NCBI GenBank assembly: GCA_963826165.1
Contig: CAWGWC010000024.1
Location: 62,001-126,000 of the forward strand
Direction: 5' to 3'
Length of the DNA: 64,000 bases
Origin: JACVRW01 sp963826165
GTDB taxonomy: Bacteria; Actinomycetota; Thermoleophilia; Solirubrobacterales; Thermoleophilaceae
The notes beneath the pieces are model-generated. The model saw only the letters and a program-made list of their open reading frames with translations, was not told the origin of the DNA and made no database searches. Below are positions 47,347-55,743 of the stretch, piece after piece (position 1 is the first letter of the stretch; each line of letters opens with the position of its first letter). The position numbers and the translations under genes are program-made.

Positions 47347-47958
47347 ATGAGCGAGCCCGTCGACACACAGGTGAGAGACCTCCGCCGGCACGAGGTACCG
47401 GCGGCGGTGGGCGTGCTGGCGCGTGGGATGCGCGACAACCCGCTCCACATGGCGGCCTACGGGGAGGACCCGCAGCGCCGGCTGCGCTGCCACACCCGCC
47501 TGATGCGCGGGCTGTTCGCCGTCTTCTCCGCCCAGGAGCCGATCTGTGCCGTGCGGGGCGACACGATCGTCGGGGTGACCGGCGTTGCGCCCGTCGGCAC
47601 CTGCAGCCCCACCACCGCGCAACGCGTGCGTTTCCTCCCCTACGTCGTCGCGCTCGGTCCGAAGACGGCGGGCCGGCTGGGGGCGTGGCAATCGGCCTGG
47701 GCAGGCCGCGACCCCCACGAGCCCCATGTGCACCTGGGACCGCTCGCCGTGGACGCTCCTCTCCAGGGCCAGGGGATCGGCTCGCTGATCATGCGGGAGC
47801 ACGTCGCCCGCCTGGACCGGGCCCGAGAGGTGGGCTACCTCGAGACCGACAAGCAGGAGAACGTCCGCTTCTACGAGCGCTTCGGATTCGAGCTGGTGGG
47901 CGAGCAGCCGGTGATCGGTGTGCCCAACTGGTTCATGCGACGGGAGCCGGCGACCTAG
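47347..47958 (+). CDS. GNAT-family N-acetyltransferase
   Basis: 203 aa. The acetyl-CoA binding motif A is clear: HVHLGPLAVDAPLQGQGIGSLIMREHV near 128-154 (Q-G-x-G-I-G pyrophosphate loop), followed by YLETDKQENVRFYERFGFELVGE near 164-186, the motif-B region with a conserved Tyr. The N-terminal ~120 residues vary, so the amine substrate is unknown. It ends 17 nt before ispG, and both appear to have their own -10 boxes. Confidence 0.88.
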   Translation: MSEPVDTQVRDLRRHEVPAAVGVLARGMRDNPLHMAAYGEDPQRRLRCHTRLMRGLFAVFSAQEPICAVRGDTIVGVTGVAPVGTCSPTTAQRVRFLPYVVALGPKTAGRLGAWQSAWAGRDPHEPHVHLGPLAVDAPLQGQGIGSLIMREHVARLDRAREVGYLETDKQENVRFYERFGFELVGEQPVIGVPNWFMRREPAT

Positions 47959-47962
47959 CCTC

Positions 47963-47968
47963 TAACCT
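47963..47968 (+). promoter_or_regulatory. -10 box TAACCT before ispG
   Basis: TAACCT ends 7 nt before the GTG at 47976, just after the GNAT stop codon. A GAGG lies 2 nt before the GTG, too close for standard Shine-Dalgarno spacing. Confidence 0.35.
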
Positions 47969-47975
47969 TGAGGAT

Positions 47976-49271
47976 GTGGCCTCCAAACGCCAGATAGACG
48001 TCGGCGGCGTCAAGATCGGGGGCGGTGCACCCGTAGCCGTTCAGTCGATGACCAAGACGGAAACCGCCGACTACGACGCCACCATGCGGCAGATCCATGC
48101 CATCGCCGAGGCGGGCGGCGATCTGGTGCGTTGCGCCGTCCCGCGCGACGACGATGTGCGCGCCCTGGCCCGCATCGTCACCGAGTCGCCGATCCCGGTG
48201 ATCGCCGACATCCACTTCAACCACACACTCGCCCTCAAGGCCATCGACGCGGGTGCCCACTGCATCCGCATCAACCCGGGCAACATCGGCGGCTTCGAGA
48301 AGACCGGCGAGGTGGTGGAGAAGGCGCGGGCCGCGAACGTGCCCATGCGCATCGGCGTGAACTCCGGCTCGCTGCCCAAGCATCTGCACGAGCTGGAGCG
48401 GGAGAACCCGGTGGAGGCGCTGGTGGCGGCCGCGCTCGAGCACGTGGAGCTGATGGACCGGCTCGACTTCCACGACTTCAAGGTCTCGATCAAGTCGACC
48501 AACGTGCCCAACACGATCGCCTCGAACCGGCTGCTGTCGCAGAAGATCGACAACCCGCTCCACCTCGGCATCACCGAGGCGGGCACCAAGTGGTCCGGCT
48601 CGCTCAAGTCGGCCGTCGGGCTGGGCACGCTGCTCGCCGACGGGGTGGGGGACACCATCCGCATCTCGCTCTCCACCTTCCATGCCGAGGAGGAGGTGAA
48701 GGTCGCCTGGGAGATCCTCAAGGCCCTGAAGCTGCGCGAGCGGGGACCCGTCCTGATCGCCTGTCCCACCTGCGGCCGCCTCCAGTTCGACATGGACACC
48801 GTGGTGGCCGAGATCGAGGAGCGGCTGCGGGCCTACGACGACCCGATCGAAGTGGCCGTGCTGGGCTGCGCGGTCAACGGGATCGGGGAGGCCTCGCACG
48901 CCGACTTCGGCATCACGGGTGCCAAGAACGAGGGCCTCATCTTCGCCCACGGCAAGCCGCTGCGCAAAGTGCCCCAGGACGACCTGGTGGACGCGCTCTT
49001 TCGCGAGATCGACAAGTCGATCGACCGTGGCGCCGTCGAGGTCGATGACCGCAAGGCCGCCGAGGGCGCGGAGTGGCTCGAGCGCATCGAAGAGGAGAAC
49101 GCCGGCGAGCTCACCCCAGAGCGGATCGCGGCCATGGAGGCGGCGGCAGCGTCCGAGGACACGCTGGTGAACGGCGACGCCCTCCCGATGGCCGGCGCGG
49201 CAAAGGCTAAGCGCATCACGCTCGACGAAGACGCCTCGCCGACCGCGGGCCGCCGCTTTACCCGCGCCTAG
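47976..49271 (+). CDS. ispG: 4-hydroxy-3-methylbut-2-en-1-yl diphosphate synthase (flavodoxin)
   Basis: 431 aa MEP-pathway [4Fe-4S] enzyme converting MEcPP to HMBPP. TIM-barrel part: VQSMTKTETADYDATMRQI near 22-40, PVIADIHFNHTLAL near 74-87, INPGNIGG near 104-111, KWSGSLKSAVGLGTLLADGVGDTIRISL near 206-233. Cluster ligands are in LIACPTCGRL near 262-271 and VLGCAVNGIGEASHADFGITG near 295-315 with a Glu further on. The last ~75 residues (after ~355) are an extra acidic tail ending DEDASPTAGRRFTRA, not part of the core. GTG 47976 gives the usual start KRQIDVGGVKIGG. Confidence 0.96.
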   Translation: MASKRQIDVGGVKIGGGAPVAVQSMTKTETADYDATMRQIHAIAEAGGDLVRCAVPRDDDVRALARIVTESPIPVIADIHFNHTLALKAIDAGAHCIRINPGNIGGFEKTGEVVEKARAANVPMRIGVNSGSLPKHLHELERENPVEALVAAALEHVELMDRLDFHDFKVSIKSTNVPNTIASNRLLSQKIDNPLHLGITEAGTKWSGSLKSAVGLGTLLADGVGDTIRISLSTFHAEEEVKVAWEILKALKLRERGPVLIACPTCGRLQFDMDTVVAEIEERLRAYDDPIEVAVLGCAVNGIGEASHADFGITGAKNEGLIFAHGKPLRKVPQDDLVDALFREIDKSIDRGAVEVDDRKAAEGAEWLERIEEENAGELTPERIAAMEAAAASEDTLVNGDALPMAGAAKAKRITLDEDASPTAGRRFTRA

Positions 49272-51268
49272 GCCCGCGTGGCCGCTCGGGCGAGGACGCC
49301 CGAGAAGGCCTCCACCACCTGAGAGTCGAACTGCGTGCCGGCGCAGGCCCGCAGCTCGGCCAGTGCTTCGGATTCCGACATGGCGGGCCGGTACGGACGG
49401 TCCGAGGTCATCGCGTCGAAGGCGTCGCAGACGGCCACGACGCGGGCGCCCAGGGGGATCTGCTCGCCGGCCAGCGCGTCGGGGTAACCCGATCCGTCCC
49501 ACCGTTCGTGGCTCGAGCGCACAAGACGGGCCACGGGCCGCAGGGCGGGGGCGGCGAGGAGGATGCGCTCACCCACGATGGTGTGGCGTCGCATGAACTC
49601 CCATTCGGCCTCGCTGAGGGGACCCGGCTTGTCGAGGATGGTGTCCGGCACGGCGATCTTGCCGAGATCGTGCAGCTCGGCCGCGCGGGCCACCTCGTCG
49701 AGCTCCTCCGGCTCCATGCCGAGCTCCCGTCCGGTGGCCAGCGCCAGCTCGGCCACGCCCCGCCCACGCGCGTGGAGATCGGGACGCCGCTCGGACAGCG
49801 TGCGCAGCAGCACGTCGCGCGACTGGCGCTCGGCCGACATGCGTCGGCCGCCCTTGCGGGCGTACATGCGGCGGTCGGCCAGCTGGAGGGCCTGGGTCTC
49901 GGTCGAGGCCTCCTCGGGCACGAGCACCGATCCGTGTGAGGTCCTCACGTCGAATCCGTCGCCGTGCTCGGACAGGGCCTCGACGCAGGCGGCGACCAGC
50001 GGCTTGACTCCGGCGGCTCCGGGCCGGACCAGGGCGCAGAACTCGTCCCCACCGAGGCGATAGGCCTGTCCGTGGCCGTGCACGGCATCGGCCAGCTGGG
50101 CGCCGAGGCGGGAGAGCAGGCCGTCGCCCGCCAGGTGCCCGAATACGTCGTTGTACTCCTTGAAGCCGTCCAGGTCGAACAGGAGCAGGGCCGACGGCTC
50201 CTCGTGGGAGGCCATCGCCAGCTCGTGCTCGAGGTCGCGCATCAGGCTGCGGCGGTTGCGCAGGCCGGTGAGGGCATCCGTGCGGGCCTCGGTCTCGGTG
50301 CGGGTGAGGATGCGCTGGTTGTCGCGAAACACGAGAGCCATGCAGGTGATCACGAGGACCAGGCAGGCGGCCGTGAGCAGTAGGGCGACGACGTTGATGC
50401 GGGCGAAGTGGTCGGCCACCAGCAGCCCGCTGGCCACCAGGCCGCAGACGAACGGGATCGCCACCACACGCCAGCCCTGGAGTGAGGGCCGTACGTTGCT
50501 GGGCCGGCTCTGCCAGGCGGCGAGGGCGATCAGCACGGCGGCGGCCGGCCAGGCCACGTCGATGATGGTCCCCTCGACGTAGGTGCCGTTGGCGGTCTTG
50601 ACCAGATAGAGAACGTCGCTGACCGCGCTCAGCGCGAGGCCGCCCCCGAGCAGAAGCCAGACCCGGTCGGGGCGCCAGCCCGTGGCGCCGAACAGGATCA
50701 CCACGAGACCGAGCAGCACGAGGTCGCCCACCGGGTAGGCGAGGTTGGTGGCCACCTCGGCGACGGTGCCGCTGCTGGCCTCGATGATCGGGGGGAAGGC
50801 GAGAGCGGCGGCGAGAGCGCCCATCGCCAGCGCCGCGATGGCCCCGTCGAGCCAGAGGCTCCCGCGAAAGCCGGTGGTGCGAGACCGGGCCAGAAGCACC
50901 AGCGTGGCGTAGCTGGCCGGGTAGAAGGCGAGGTAGAGAGCGTCCCCGGGCGACGGATAGGGGGGAGTCGGGTCGCCCGCGAGGACCAGCGTGTAGTAGA
51001 GGTCGCCGCCCGTCCATGCGAGCAGGCCGAGGCCCATCACAAGCCAGGGCAGGCGCTCTTCGGTGACGGCGTAGGCCCGCAACAGGCAGGCCAGGGCGCC
51101 GCCCAGCGTGACCCCGTTGTAGACCCAGTCCTGAAAGAACGAGTCGAGACCGGGACCGCCGAAGCCGAGGGTGGCGTGAGCCGCGAACGCGACCAGCGCG
51201 AGCGCCGCGATCGTCCAGAACGCGCGCAGGCCGAAGTCGAGCCTTGGTGAGACCTGGATTGAAGTCAT
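49268..51268 (-). CDS. membrane GGDEF + HD-GYP protein (c-di-GMP synthesis/degradation)
   Basis: 666 aa. Eight or so hydrophobic helices fill about 15-315, a membrane sensor of unknown ligand. The GGDEF domain spans about 325-475: RTDALTGLRNRRSL, FDLDGFKEYNDVFGH and an intact GGDEF at 406-410 preceded by YRL. No RxxD inhibitory site lies five residues upstream. The HD-GYP domain spans ~485-666: HDLGK at 533-537, KPGPLSEAEWEFMRRHTIVGERIL and HERWDGSGYP at 587-596. Both active sites look intact, so it could both make and break c-di-GMP. ATG 51268 preferred to TTG 51292. It converges on ispG (4-base overlap). Confidence 0.94.
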   Translation of the reverse strand: MTSIQVSPRLDFGLRAFWTIAALALVAFAAHATLGFGGPGLDSFFQDWVYNGVTLGGALACLLRAYAVTEERLPWLVMGLGLLAWTGGDLYYTLVLAGDPTPPYPSPGDALYLAFYPASYATLVLLARSRTTGFRGSLWLDGAIAALAMGALAAALAFPPIIEASSGTVAEVATNLAYPVGDLVLLGLVVILFGATGWRPDRVWLLLGGGLALSAVSDVLYLVKTANGTYVEGTIIDVAWPAAAVLIALAAWQSRPSNVRPSLQGWRVVAIPFVCGLVASGLLVADHFARINVVALLLTAACLVLVITCMALVFRDNQRILTRTETEARTDALTGLRNRRSLMRDLEHELAMASHEEPSALLLFDLDGFKEYNDVFGHLAGDGLLSRLGAQLADAVHGHGQAYRLGGDEFCALVRPGAAGVKPLVAACVEALSEHGDGFDVRTSHGSVLVPEEASTETQALQLADRRMYARKGGRRMSAERQSRDVLLRTLSERRPDLHARGRGVAELALATGRELGMEPEELDEVARAAELHDLGKIAVPDTILDKPGPLSEAEWEFMRRHTIVGERILLAAPALRPVARLVRSSHERWDGSGYPDALAGEQIPLGARVVAVCDAFDAMTSDRPYRPAMSESEALAELRACAGTQFDSQVVEAFSGVLARAATRA

Positions 51269-51353
51269 CGGTGTGGGAAAGGCACGCGGCAAAGGAATTC
51301 ATCGGCAGAAACGCGCCACCACGTGAGGCACTTCGTGAAACTTAGGCCGCCTT

Positions 51354-51359
51354 TAGACT
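51354..51359 (+). promoter_or_regulatory. -10 box TAGACT before proS
   Basis: TAGACT ends 8 nt before the GTG at 51368 (another GTG starts at 51366, out of frame). No Shine-Dalgarno. Candidate leaderless promoter for the proS-garA-apt run. Confidence 0.4.
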
Positions 51360-51367
51360 CGCGCCGT

Positions 51368-53065
51368 GTGACCCGCCTGTCCCAGTACTTCCTGCCCACC
51401 GTCAAGGAGGCGCCCGCCGACGCCGAGGCCGTTTCGCACCGGCTGCTGGTTCGCGCCGGCCTCGCGCGACAGGTGGGCGCAGGGCTGTGGACCTGGCTGC
51501 CGGCCGGGTGGCGGGCCCATCGCCGGGCCGAGCAGATCCTCCGCGAGGAGCTCGACGCGATTGGCTGCTGGGAGATGTCGATGCCGGTGGTCACGCCGGC
51601 GGAGCTCTGGCGCCGCAGCGGGCGCTACGACATCGACGAGGTGTTCAAGCTCGAGGACCGGCGCGGTGCGGAGCTGGTGCTCGCGCTGTCCCACGAGGAG
51701 ACGCTCACTTTCCACATGGCCCGGGAGATCCGCTCGTACCGCGATCTACCCAGGCTGCTCTACCACCTCCAGACCAAGGGGCGCGACGAGGCCCGCCCGC
51801 GAGCCGGAGTCCTGCGCACGCGCGAGTTCATCATGAAGGACGCGTACTCCTTTGACCGCGACCTGGAGGGCCTGGAGCGTTCTTACGCGCTGTATATCCA
51901 GGCCTACGACCGGATCTTCGACCGCTGCGGGCTGGAGTGGTACCGCGTGGAGTCGGACGTAGGAGCGATGGGCGGGTTCGGCGCGCACGAGTACATGGCG
52001 CCCTGTGCCGCCGGGGAGAACGACGTGGCGCTGTCGGCCTCCGGCTACGCGGCCAACGTGGAGGTGGCGAGCGCGACGCCGAAGCCGCCCGACGGTCTCC
52101 CCGAGCCCCAGCCGCAGCCCCAGCGAGTCGAGACCCCGGGCGCGACCACCGTCGAGGCCGTGGCGGAGGCGCTCGGTGTGCCGAGCACCGCGATCATCAA
52201 GGCCTTCCCGGTCATCGTCGAGGGGAGGGGGCCGCTGCTGGTGGTCATCCGAGGCGACCACCGCCTGAACCAGATCAAGCTGCAGAACGCGCTCGGCGCC
52301 GACGCTCGCCCCGCCGAGGCGGTCGAGGTGCGCGAGCGCTTCGGAGCCGAGCCGGGCTTCATCGGCCCCGTGGGTGCTCCGGTGGACGTGGTGGCCGATG
52401 AGGCCCTCCGGGGGCTCCAGGGCCTGGTGGCCGGCGGCAACGAGCACGATGTGCATCTCGCCGGAGTCGAGCCCGGACGCGACTTCCAGCCCGAGTGGGT
52501 CGACGTGCGCCGGGTGGAGGAGGGTGACGAGGATGCCACCGGCGCCGCGATCCGCATCGAGCCGGCGATCGAGGTGGGCAACATCTTCAAGCTCGGCACG
52601 CGCTACTCCGAGCCGCTCGGCGCCCGCTACCTGGACGAGGAGGGTCACGAGCAGCTCATCTGGATGGGGTCCTACGGGATCGGCCCGGCACGCATCGTGG
52701 CCGCCGCGATCGAGCAGTTCGCCGATGATCAAGGGATCGCCTGGCCGCGCGCACTGGCTCCCTTCGATGTCGAGCTGGTCACGCTCGGCAAGGAGGGCGA
52801 GGAGGCGCGGCTCGTGGCCGACCGTCTCTACGACGAGCTGCTCGAGACCGGCCTCGAGGTGTTGTACGACGACCGCCAGGCGAGCGCCGGCGAGAAGTTC
52901 GCCGACGCCGAGCTGCTGGGCTGCCCCCTTCGGCTCACGGCCGGACGCCGAGGTATCGAGGCGGGCGAGATCGAGGCCCAGGTCAGGCGCGGTCTCGAAA
53001 AGCGCTCGCTGCCCCTCGAGGGAGCCGCGGACGCGGCCGTGGAGCTTTGGCTGAGCCTCCCCTGA
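51368..53065 (+). CDS. proS: prolyl-tRNA synthetase, bacterial type with editing (INS) domain
   Basis: 565 aa class II synthetase. Motif 1 and start: LSQYFLPTVKEAPADAEAVSHRLLVRAGLARQVGAGLWTWLPAG; motif 2 near 130-150 (RAGVLRTREFIMKDAYSFD); motif 3 near 445-455 (WMGSYGIGPARIVAAAIEQ). Between motifs 2 and 3 (about 210-395) lies the INS/YbaK-like editing domain, which removes mis-charged Ala; its GNEHDVHLAGV appears near 358-368. The anticodon-binding domain ends the protein. ispG-proS proximity is common in actinobacteria. Confidence 0.96.
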   Translation: MTRLSQYFLPTVKEAPADAEAVSHRLLVRAGLARQVGAGLWTWLPAGWRAHRRAEQILREELDAIGCWEMSMPVVTPAELWRRSGRYDIDEVFKLEDRRGAELVLALSHEETLTFHMAREIRSYRDLPRLLYHLQTKGRDEARPRAGVLRTREFIMKDAYSFDRDLEGLERSYALYIQAYDRIFDRCGLEWYRVESDVGAMGGFGAHEYMAPCAAGENDVALSASGYAANVEVASATPKPPDGLPEPQPQPQRVETPGATTVEAVAEALGVPSTAIIKAFPVIVEGRGPLLVVIRGDHRLNQIKLQNALGADARPAEAVEVRERFGAEPGFIGPVGAPVDVVADEALRGLQGLVAGGNEHDVHLAGVEPGRDFQPEWVDVRRVEEGDEDATGAAIRIEPAIEVGNIFKLGTRYSEPLGARYLDEEGHEQLIWMGSYGIGPARIVAAAIEQFADDQGIAWPRALAPFDVELVTLGKEGEEARLVADRLYDELLETGLEVLYDDRQASAGEKFADAELLGCPLRLTAGRRGIEAGEIEAQVRRGLEKRSLPLEGAADAAVELWLSLP

Positions 53066-53695
53066 AAGGCGGCCGCCAGCCGCTGACCTTTCGCCGCCTG
53101 ACCGGCCTCGACCGCTCGGGCGGGCCGCCGCCCGAGACCCGGCGGGGCGAGGCGCTCCATCCGCTGACCATCCCCAACGCGATCGGCTTCGCGCGCCTGG
53201 CGCTGATTCCGGTCTTCCTGGTGGTGGCCTTCGAGTCGGAGGACGGACGCAGCACCCTCGCGTTCGCGCTGTTCGCCTTCATCGCCGGCACCGACTACCT
53301 GGACGGGATGGCGGCGAGAATCACCGGCCAGTACAGCCGGCTGGGTGCTCTGCTCGACCCCCTCACCGACCGGCTTCTGGTGATCTCGGGGGCGATCGTG
53401 GCCTGGGACTTCGAGCTTCTGCCTCGCTGGGCGCTGCTGGTCCTGGCGGCTCGTGAGGCCTTCATGTTGCTGCTGACGCAGGTCGCCCTGCGCCGCGGGG
53501 CCGACCTCGGCGTCAACATGCTGGGGCGCTGGGCCGTGTGGCCGACGATGGCTGCTCTCGGGACTCTGCCTGGTCTGGGACAGCTGGGTGGTCGATGCGC
53601 TGTTCTACCTCGGACTTGCGATGACCCTTGCGGCCACGGCGCTGTACCTGCAAGATGGAATGCGGTTCATCCGCCAAGGCTCAACCTCTACTTGA
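53047..53695 (+). CDS. pgsA: CDP-alcohol phosphatidyltransferase (PgsA-like), +1 frameshift near the 3' end
   Basis: Membrane enzyme of phospholipid synthesis. The family motif D-G-x2-A-R-x8-G-x3-D-x3-D is present as DYLDGMAARITGQYSRLGALLDPLTDR (about 78-104), after TIPNAIGFARLALIP. In the starting frame the protein degenerates after WPTMAALG (near 53560). One base further the expected last helix resumes: LCLVWDSWVVDALFYLGL..., then QDGMRFIRQGSTST, stop at 53693-53695. One extra base between about 53556 and 53566 explains it. The uncorrected frame ends at 53706 with a Cys/Arg-rich nonsense tail. TTG start overlaps proS by 19 bases; true start may be slightly downstream. Confidence 0.82.
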
Positions 53696-53735
53696 GGAAG
53701 TGCTAAGGTCGCTCGACCCCTCGGAAAGGATTCGC

Positions 53736-53996
53736 TTGGACACGTTTCCCGATCTCGGTGCACTCTCCGACCCGGAGTTGAAGGACCTCATCCACGAGCT
53801 CACCGAGGAAGAGATGGAGGTGTCCTACCGCCGGCGGATCCTTCACGGCCAGATCGACATCCTGCGCGCCGAGCTGGTCAACCGGCTGCGCCAGGAGCAC
53901 GCGGAGGGTGAGTCCGTCATCAGCGGCTCGGACGTCCAGCAGCTCACGGACATCCTCGCCGGCAAGAGCATCGCGGCCGACGCCGACGTCGAGTAG
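53736..53996 (+). CDS. RsiG-like anti-sigma factor with c-di-GMP-binding signature
   Basis: 86 aa, almost entirely helical. Residues 26-41 read E-MEV-S-YR-R-RIL-H-GQI-D, matching the RsiG signature E(X)3S(X)2R(X)3Q(X)3D except for His37 where Gln is usual; ILRAELVNRL follows as in RsiG. In Streptomyces, RsiG sequesters the sigma factor WhiG when loaded with c-di-GMP; in Rubrobacter a shorter one-motif form works as a homodimer, which fits this length. TTG 53736 has AAAGGA 5 nt upstream and a TAAGGT box at 53704-53709. It is directly followed by the garA-like gene (0-nt gap). WhiG is not in the window. Function is inferred. Confidence 0.7.
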   Translation: MDTFPDLGALSDPELKDLIHELTEEEMEVSYRRRILHGQIDILRAELVNRLRQEHAEGESVISGSDVQQLTDILAGKSIAADADVE

Positions 53997-54476
53997 GTGC
54001 CCGCGGCCGGTCACTGCCCCGAGTGCGGCTTCGTCAACGCGGAGGGGGCCAACTACTGCCAGCGTTGTGGCGCGTTCCTGGGCGAGCCCGGCGAGGGGAA
54101 GCCCGGCGACACCACCGAGGTCTACCAGCTCGACGAGAGCGGTGAGCTGCGCGCGGTGGACCTCGAGGAGGTCACCCACGAGAGCGCCACGCTCGTGATC
54201 CGGTCCGGCGGGGGCCGTGCGGGCGAGGCCTTCAACATCTCCGGCGAGCGCATGACCATCGGTCGCAGCCCCGAGGCGGAGGTCTTCCTCGACGACGTCA
54301 CGGTGTCGCGCAACCACGCCCTCCTCGTGAGCCGCCGCGATGGTCTCTACATCGATGATCTCGGCTCGCTCAACGGCACCTACGTCAACCGGCGCCGGAT
54401 CGAGTCGCATTGCCTGCAGAACGGCGACGAGCTGCAGGTGGGCAAGTACAAGCTGACCTATCTGGACGAGCGTTGA
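53997..54476 (+). CDS. garA: FHA-domain protein, GarA/OdhI-like, with N-terminal zinc ribbon
   Basis: 159 aa. Residues 7-24 are a zinc ribbon (CPECGF ... YCQRCGAF). A linker holds DTTEVY near 38-43, aligned with the ETTSVF phosphothreonine site of mycobacterial GarA. The FHA domain (about 65-155) has ITIGR-like MTIGRSPEAEVFLDDVTVSRNHA near 86-108 and LGSLNGTYVNRR near 121-132, the phosphothreonine-binding loops. GarA switches glutamate and 2-oxoglutarate metabolism when not phosphorylated by Ser/Thr kinases; that role is inferred. A MerR gene follows with a 4-base overlap, the order seen in mycobacteria (garA then a MerR gene). Confidence 0.87.
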   Translation: MPAAGHCPECGFVNAEGANYCQRCGAFLGEPGEGKPGDTTEVYQLDESGELRAVDLEEVTHESATLVIRSGGGRAGEAFNISGERMTIGRSPEAEVFLDDVTVSRNHALLVSRRDGLYIDDLGSLNGTYVNRRRIESHCLQNGDELQVGKYKLTYLDER

Positions 54477-55207
54477 GCACCGAGGTCACAGGACCGGCGC
54501 CTCCCCGTAAGGAGAAGGCGCTCACCATCGGCGCCGTGACCAAGCAGCTCGAGCGCGAGTTTCCCGACATCTCGATCTCGAAGATCCGCTACCTGGAGGA
54601 CCAGAAGCTGCTCGCGCCGCGCCGCACCCCGGGCGGCTACCGGCTCTACCTACAGGCCGACGTGGACCGGCTACGGACCATCCTGCGTCTCCAGCGAGAC
54701 GAGTTCCTGCCGCTGAGGGTGATCCGCCAGGAGCTGGCTCAGGGCCGCAGCGACGTGGAGCCCGCCGCCCCCGCCGCGGGGCAGGACCCACGCGGGCCGC
54801 GGCGCTCGACCTTCGCGCTGCGCGGCCCCGGCTCCCAGTACCGGCTGGAGGAGGTGCTCGACGACACCGGCGCCGACCCGGCGCTGGTCAAGGAGCTCGA
54901 GGACTTCGGGGTCATCAAGGGCGAGAAGCTCGACGGCGAGACGCTCTACGACGACACCGAGCGCGAGATCGTGCGCGCCGTGACCGAGCTCAAGCGCTTC
55001 GGCGTCGGGGGGCGCAACCTGCGCGTGTTCCGCACGTCGGCCGACCGCGAGGCGGCACTGCTCGAGCAGATCCTCGCCCCGGCGCTGCGCTCGCGCAACC
55101 CGGAGCGCCGAAAGGAGGCGGTGGAGGCCCTGGAGAACCTCGCCGCGATCGCCTCGCACCTGAAGCACCTGCTGCTGGTCCGGGACCTGCGCAAGCTCGC
55201 GCGCTGA
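54473..55207 (+). CDS. MerR-family transcriptional regulator
   Basis: 244 aa. The winged HTH runs near 15-85: LTIGAVTKQLEREFPDISISKIRYLEDQKLLAPRRTPGGYRLY, typical of the actinobacterial subgroup with ISKIRYLE rather than IRYYE. DVDRLRTILRLQRDEFLPLRVIRQEL follows. A linker (about 88-120) leads to a second domain that again reads like a MerR-type helical bundle (YRLEEVLDDTGADPALVKELEDFGVI). No metal-binding Cys is seen. TTG start in overlap with the FHA gene. Probably co-expressed with it. Confidence 0.88.
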   Translation: MSTEVTGPAPPRKEKALTIGAVTKQLEREFPDISISKIRYLEDQKLLAPRRTPGGYRLYLQADVDRLRTILRLQRDEFLPLRVIRQELAQGRSDVEPAAPAAGQDPRGPRRSTFALRGPGSQYRLEEVLDDTGADPALVKELEDFGVIKGEKLDGETLYDDTEREIVRAVTELKRFGVGGRNLRVFRTSADREAALLEQILAPALRSRNPERRKEAVEALENLAAIASHLKHLLLVRDLRKLAR

Positions 55208-55221
55208 CCTGGGCGGCGTCA

Positions 55222-55743
55222 ATGCGCCTCGAGGACCACATCCAGGACATTCCCGACTTCCCGAAGCCGGGCATCGTGTTCAAGGACATCACGCCGCTGT
55301 TCCTCGACGCCGGCGCGCTGCAGCACGCCATCGACAGGCTGGCCGACTACGCCGCCTCGCGCTCGGTCGACTTCGTGGTGTCGGCGGAGGCGCGCGGGTT
55401 CGTGCTCGGCGCGGCAGTGGCGGCGGCGTCGGGCGCCGGCTTCATCCTGGCGCGCAAGCCCGGCAAGCTCCCGCGGGAGGTGGCGTCGGTCGAATACGAG
55501 CTGGAGTACGGCGTGGACGCGCTCGAGGTGCACGCCGATGCGGTGCGCGGCGGCGCCCGCGTGCTGGTACACGACGACCTGCTGGCCACGGGCGGCACGG
55601 CCGGGGCGCTCTGCGGTCTGGTCGAGCAGGCGGGCGGAGTCGTGGCAGGATGCGCGTTCGTGATCGAACTGGCCTTTCTCCACGGCCGCCGGCGCCTGGC
55701 CGGCTACGACGTCCAGTCGCTCGTCGTCTACGACTCCGAGTGA
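55222..55743 (+). CDS. apt: adenine phosphoribosyltransferase
   Basis: 173 aa purine salvage enzyme (adenine + PRPP to AMP). It starts IQDIPDFPKPGIVFKDITPLF, has VSAEARGFVLGAAVA near 53-67, ARKPGKLPREV near 77-87 and the PRPP-binding loop VLVHDDLLATGGTAGAL near 114-130. All are diagnostic for Apt. ATG 14 nt after the MerR stop, without a strong ribosome binding site. Its end overlaps the next gene by 4 bases. Confidence 0.96.
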   Translation: MRLEDHIQDIPDFPKPGIVFKDITPLFLDAGALQHAIDRLADYAASRSVDFVVSAEARGFVLGAAVAAASGAGFILARKPGKLPREVASVEYELEYGVDALEVHADAVRGGARVLVHDDLLATGGTAGALCGLVEQAGGVVAGCAFVIELAFLHGRRRLAGYDVQSLVVYDSE

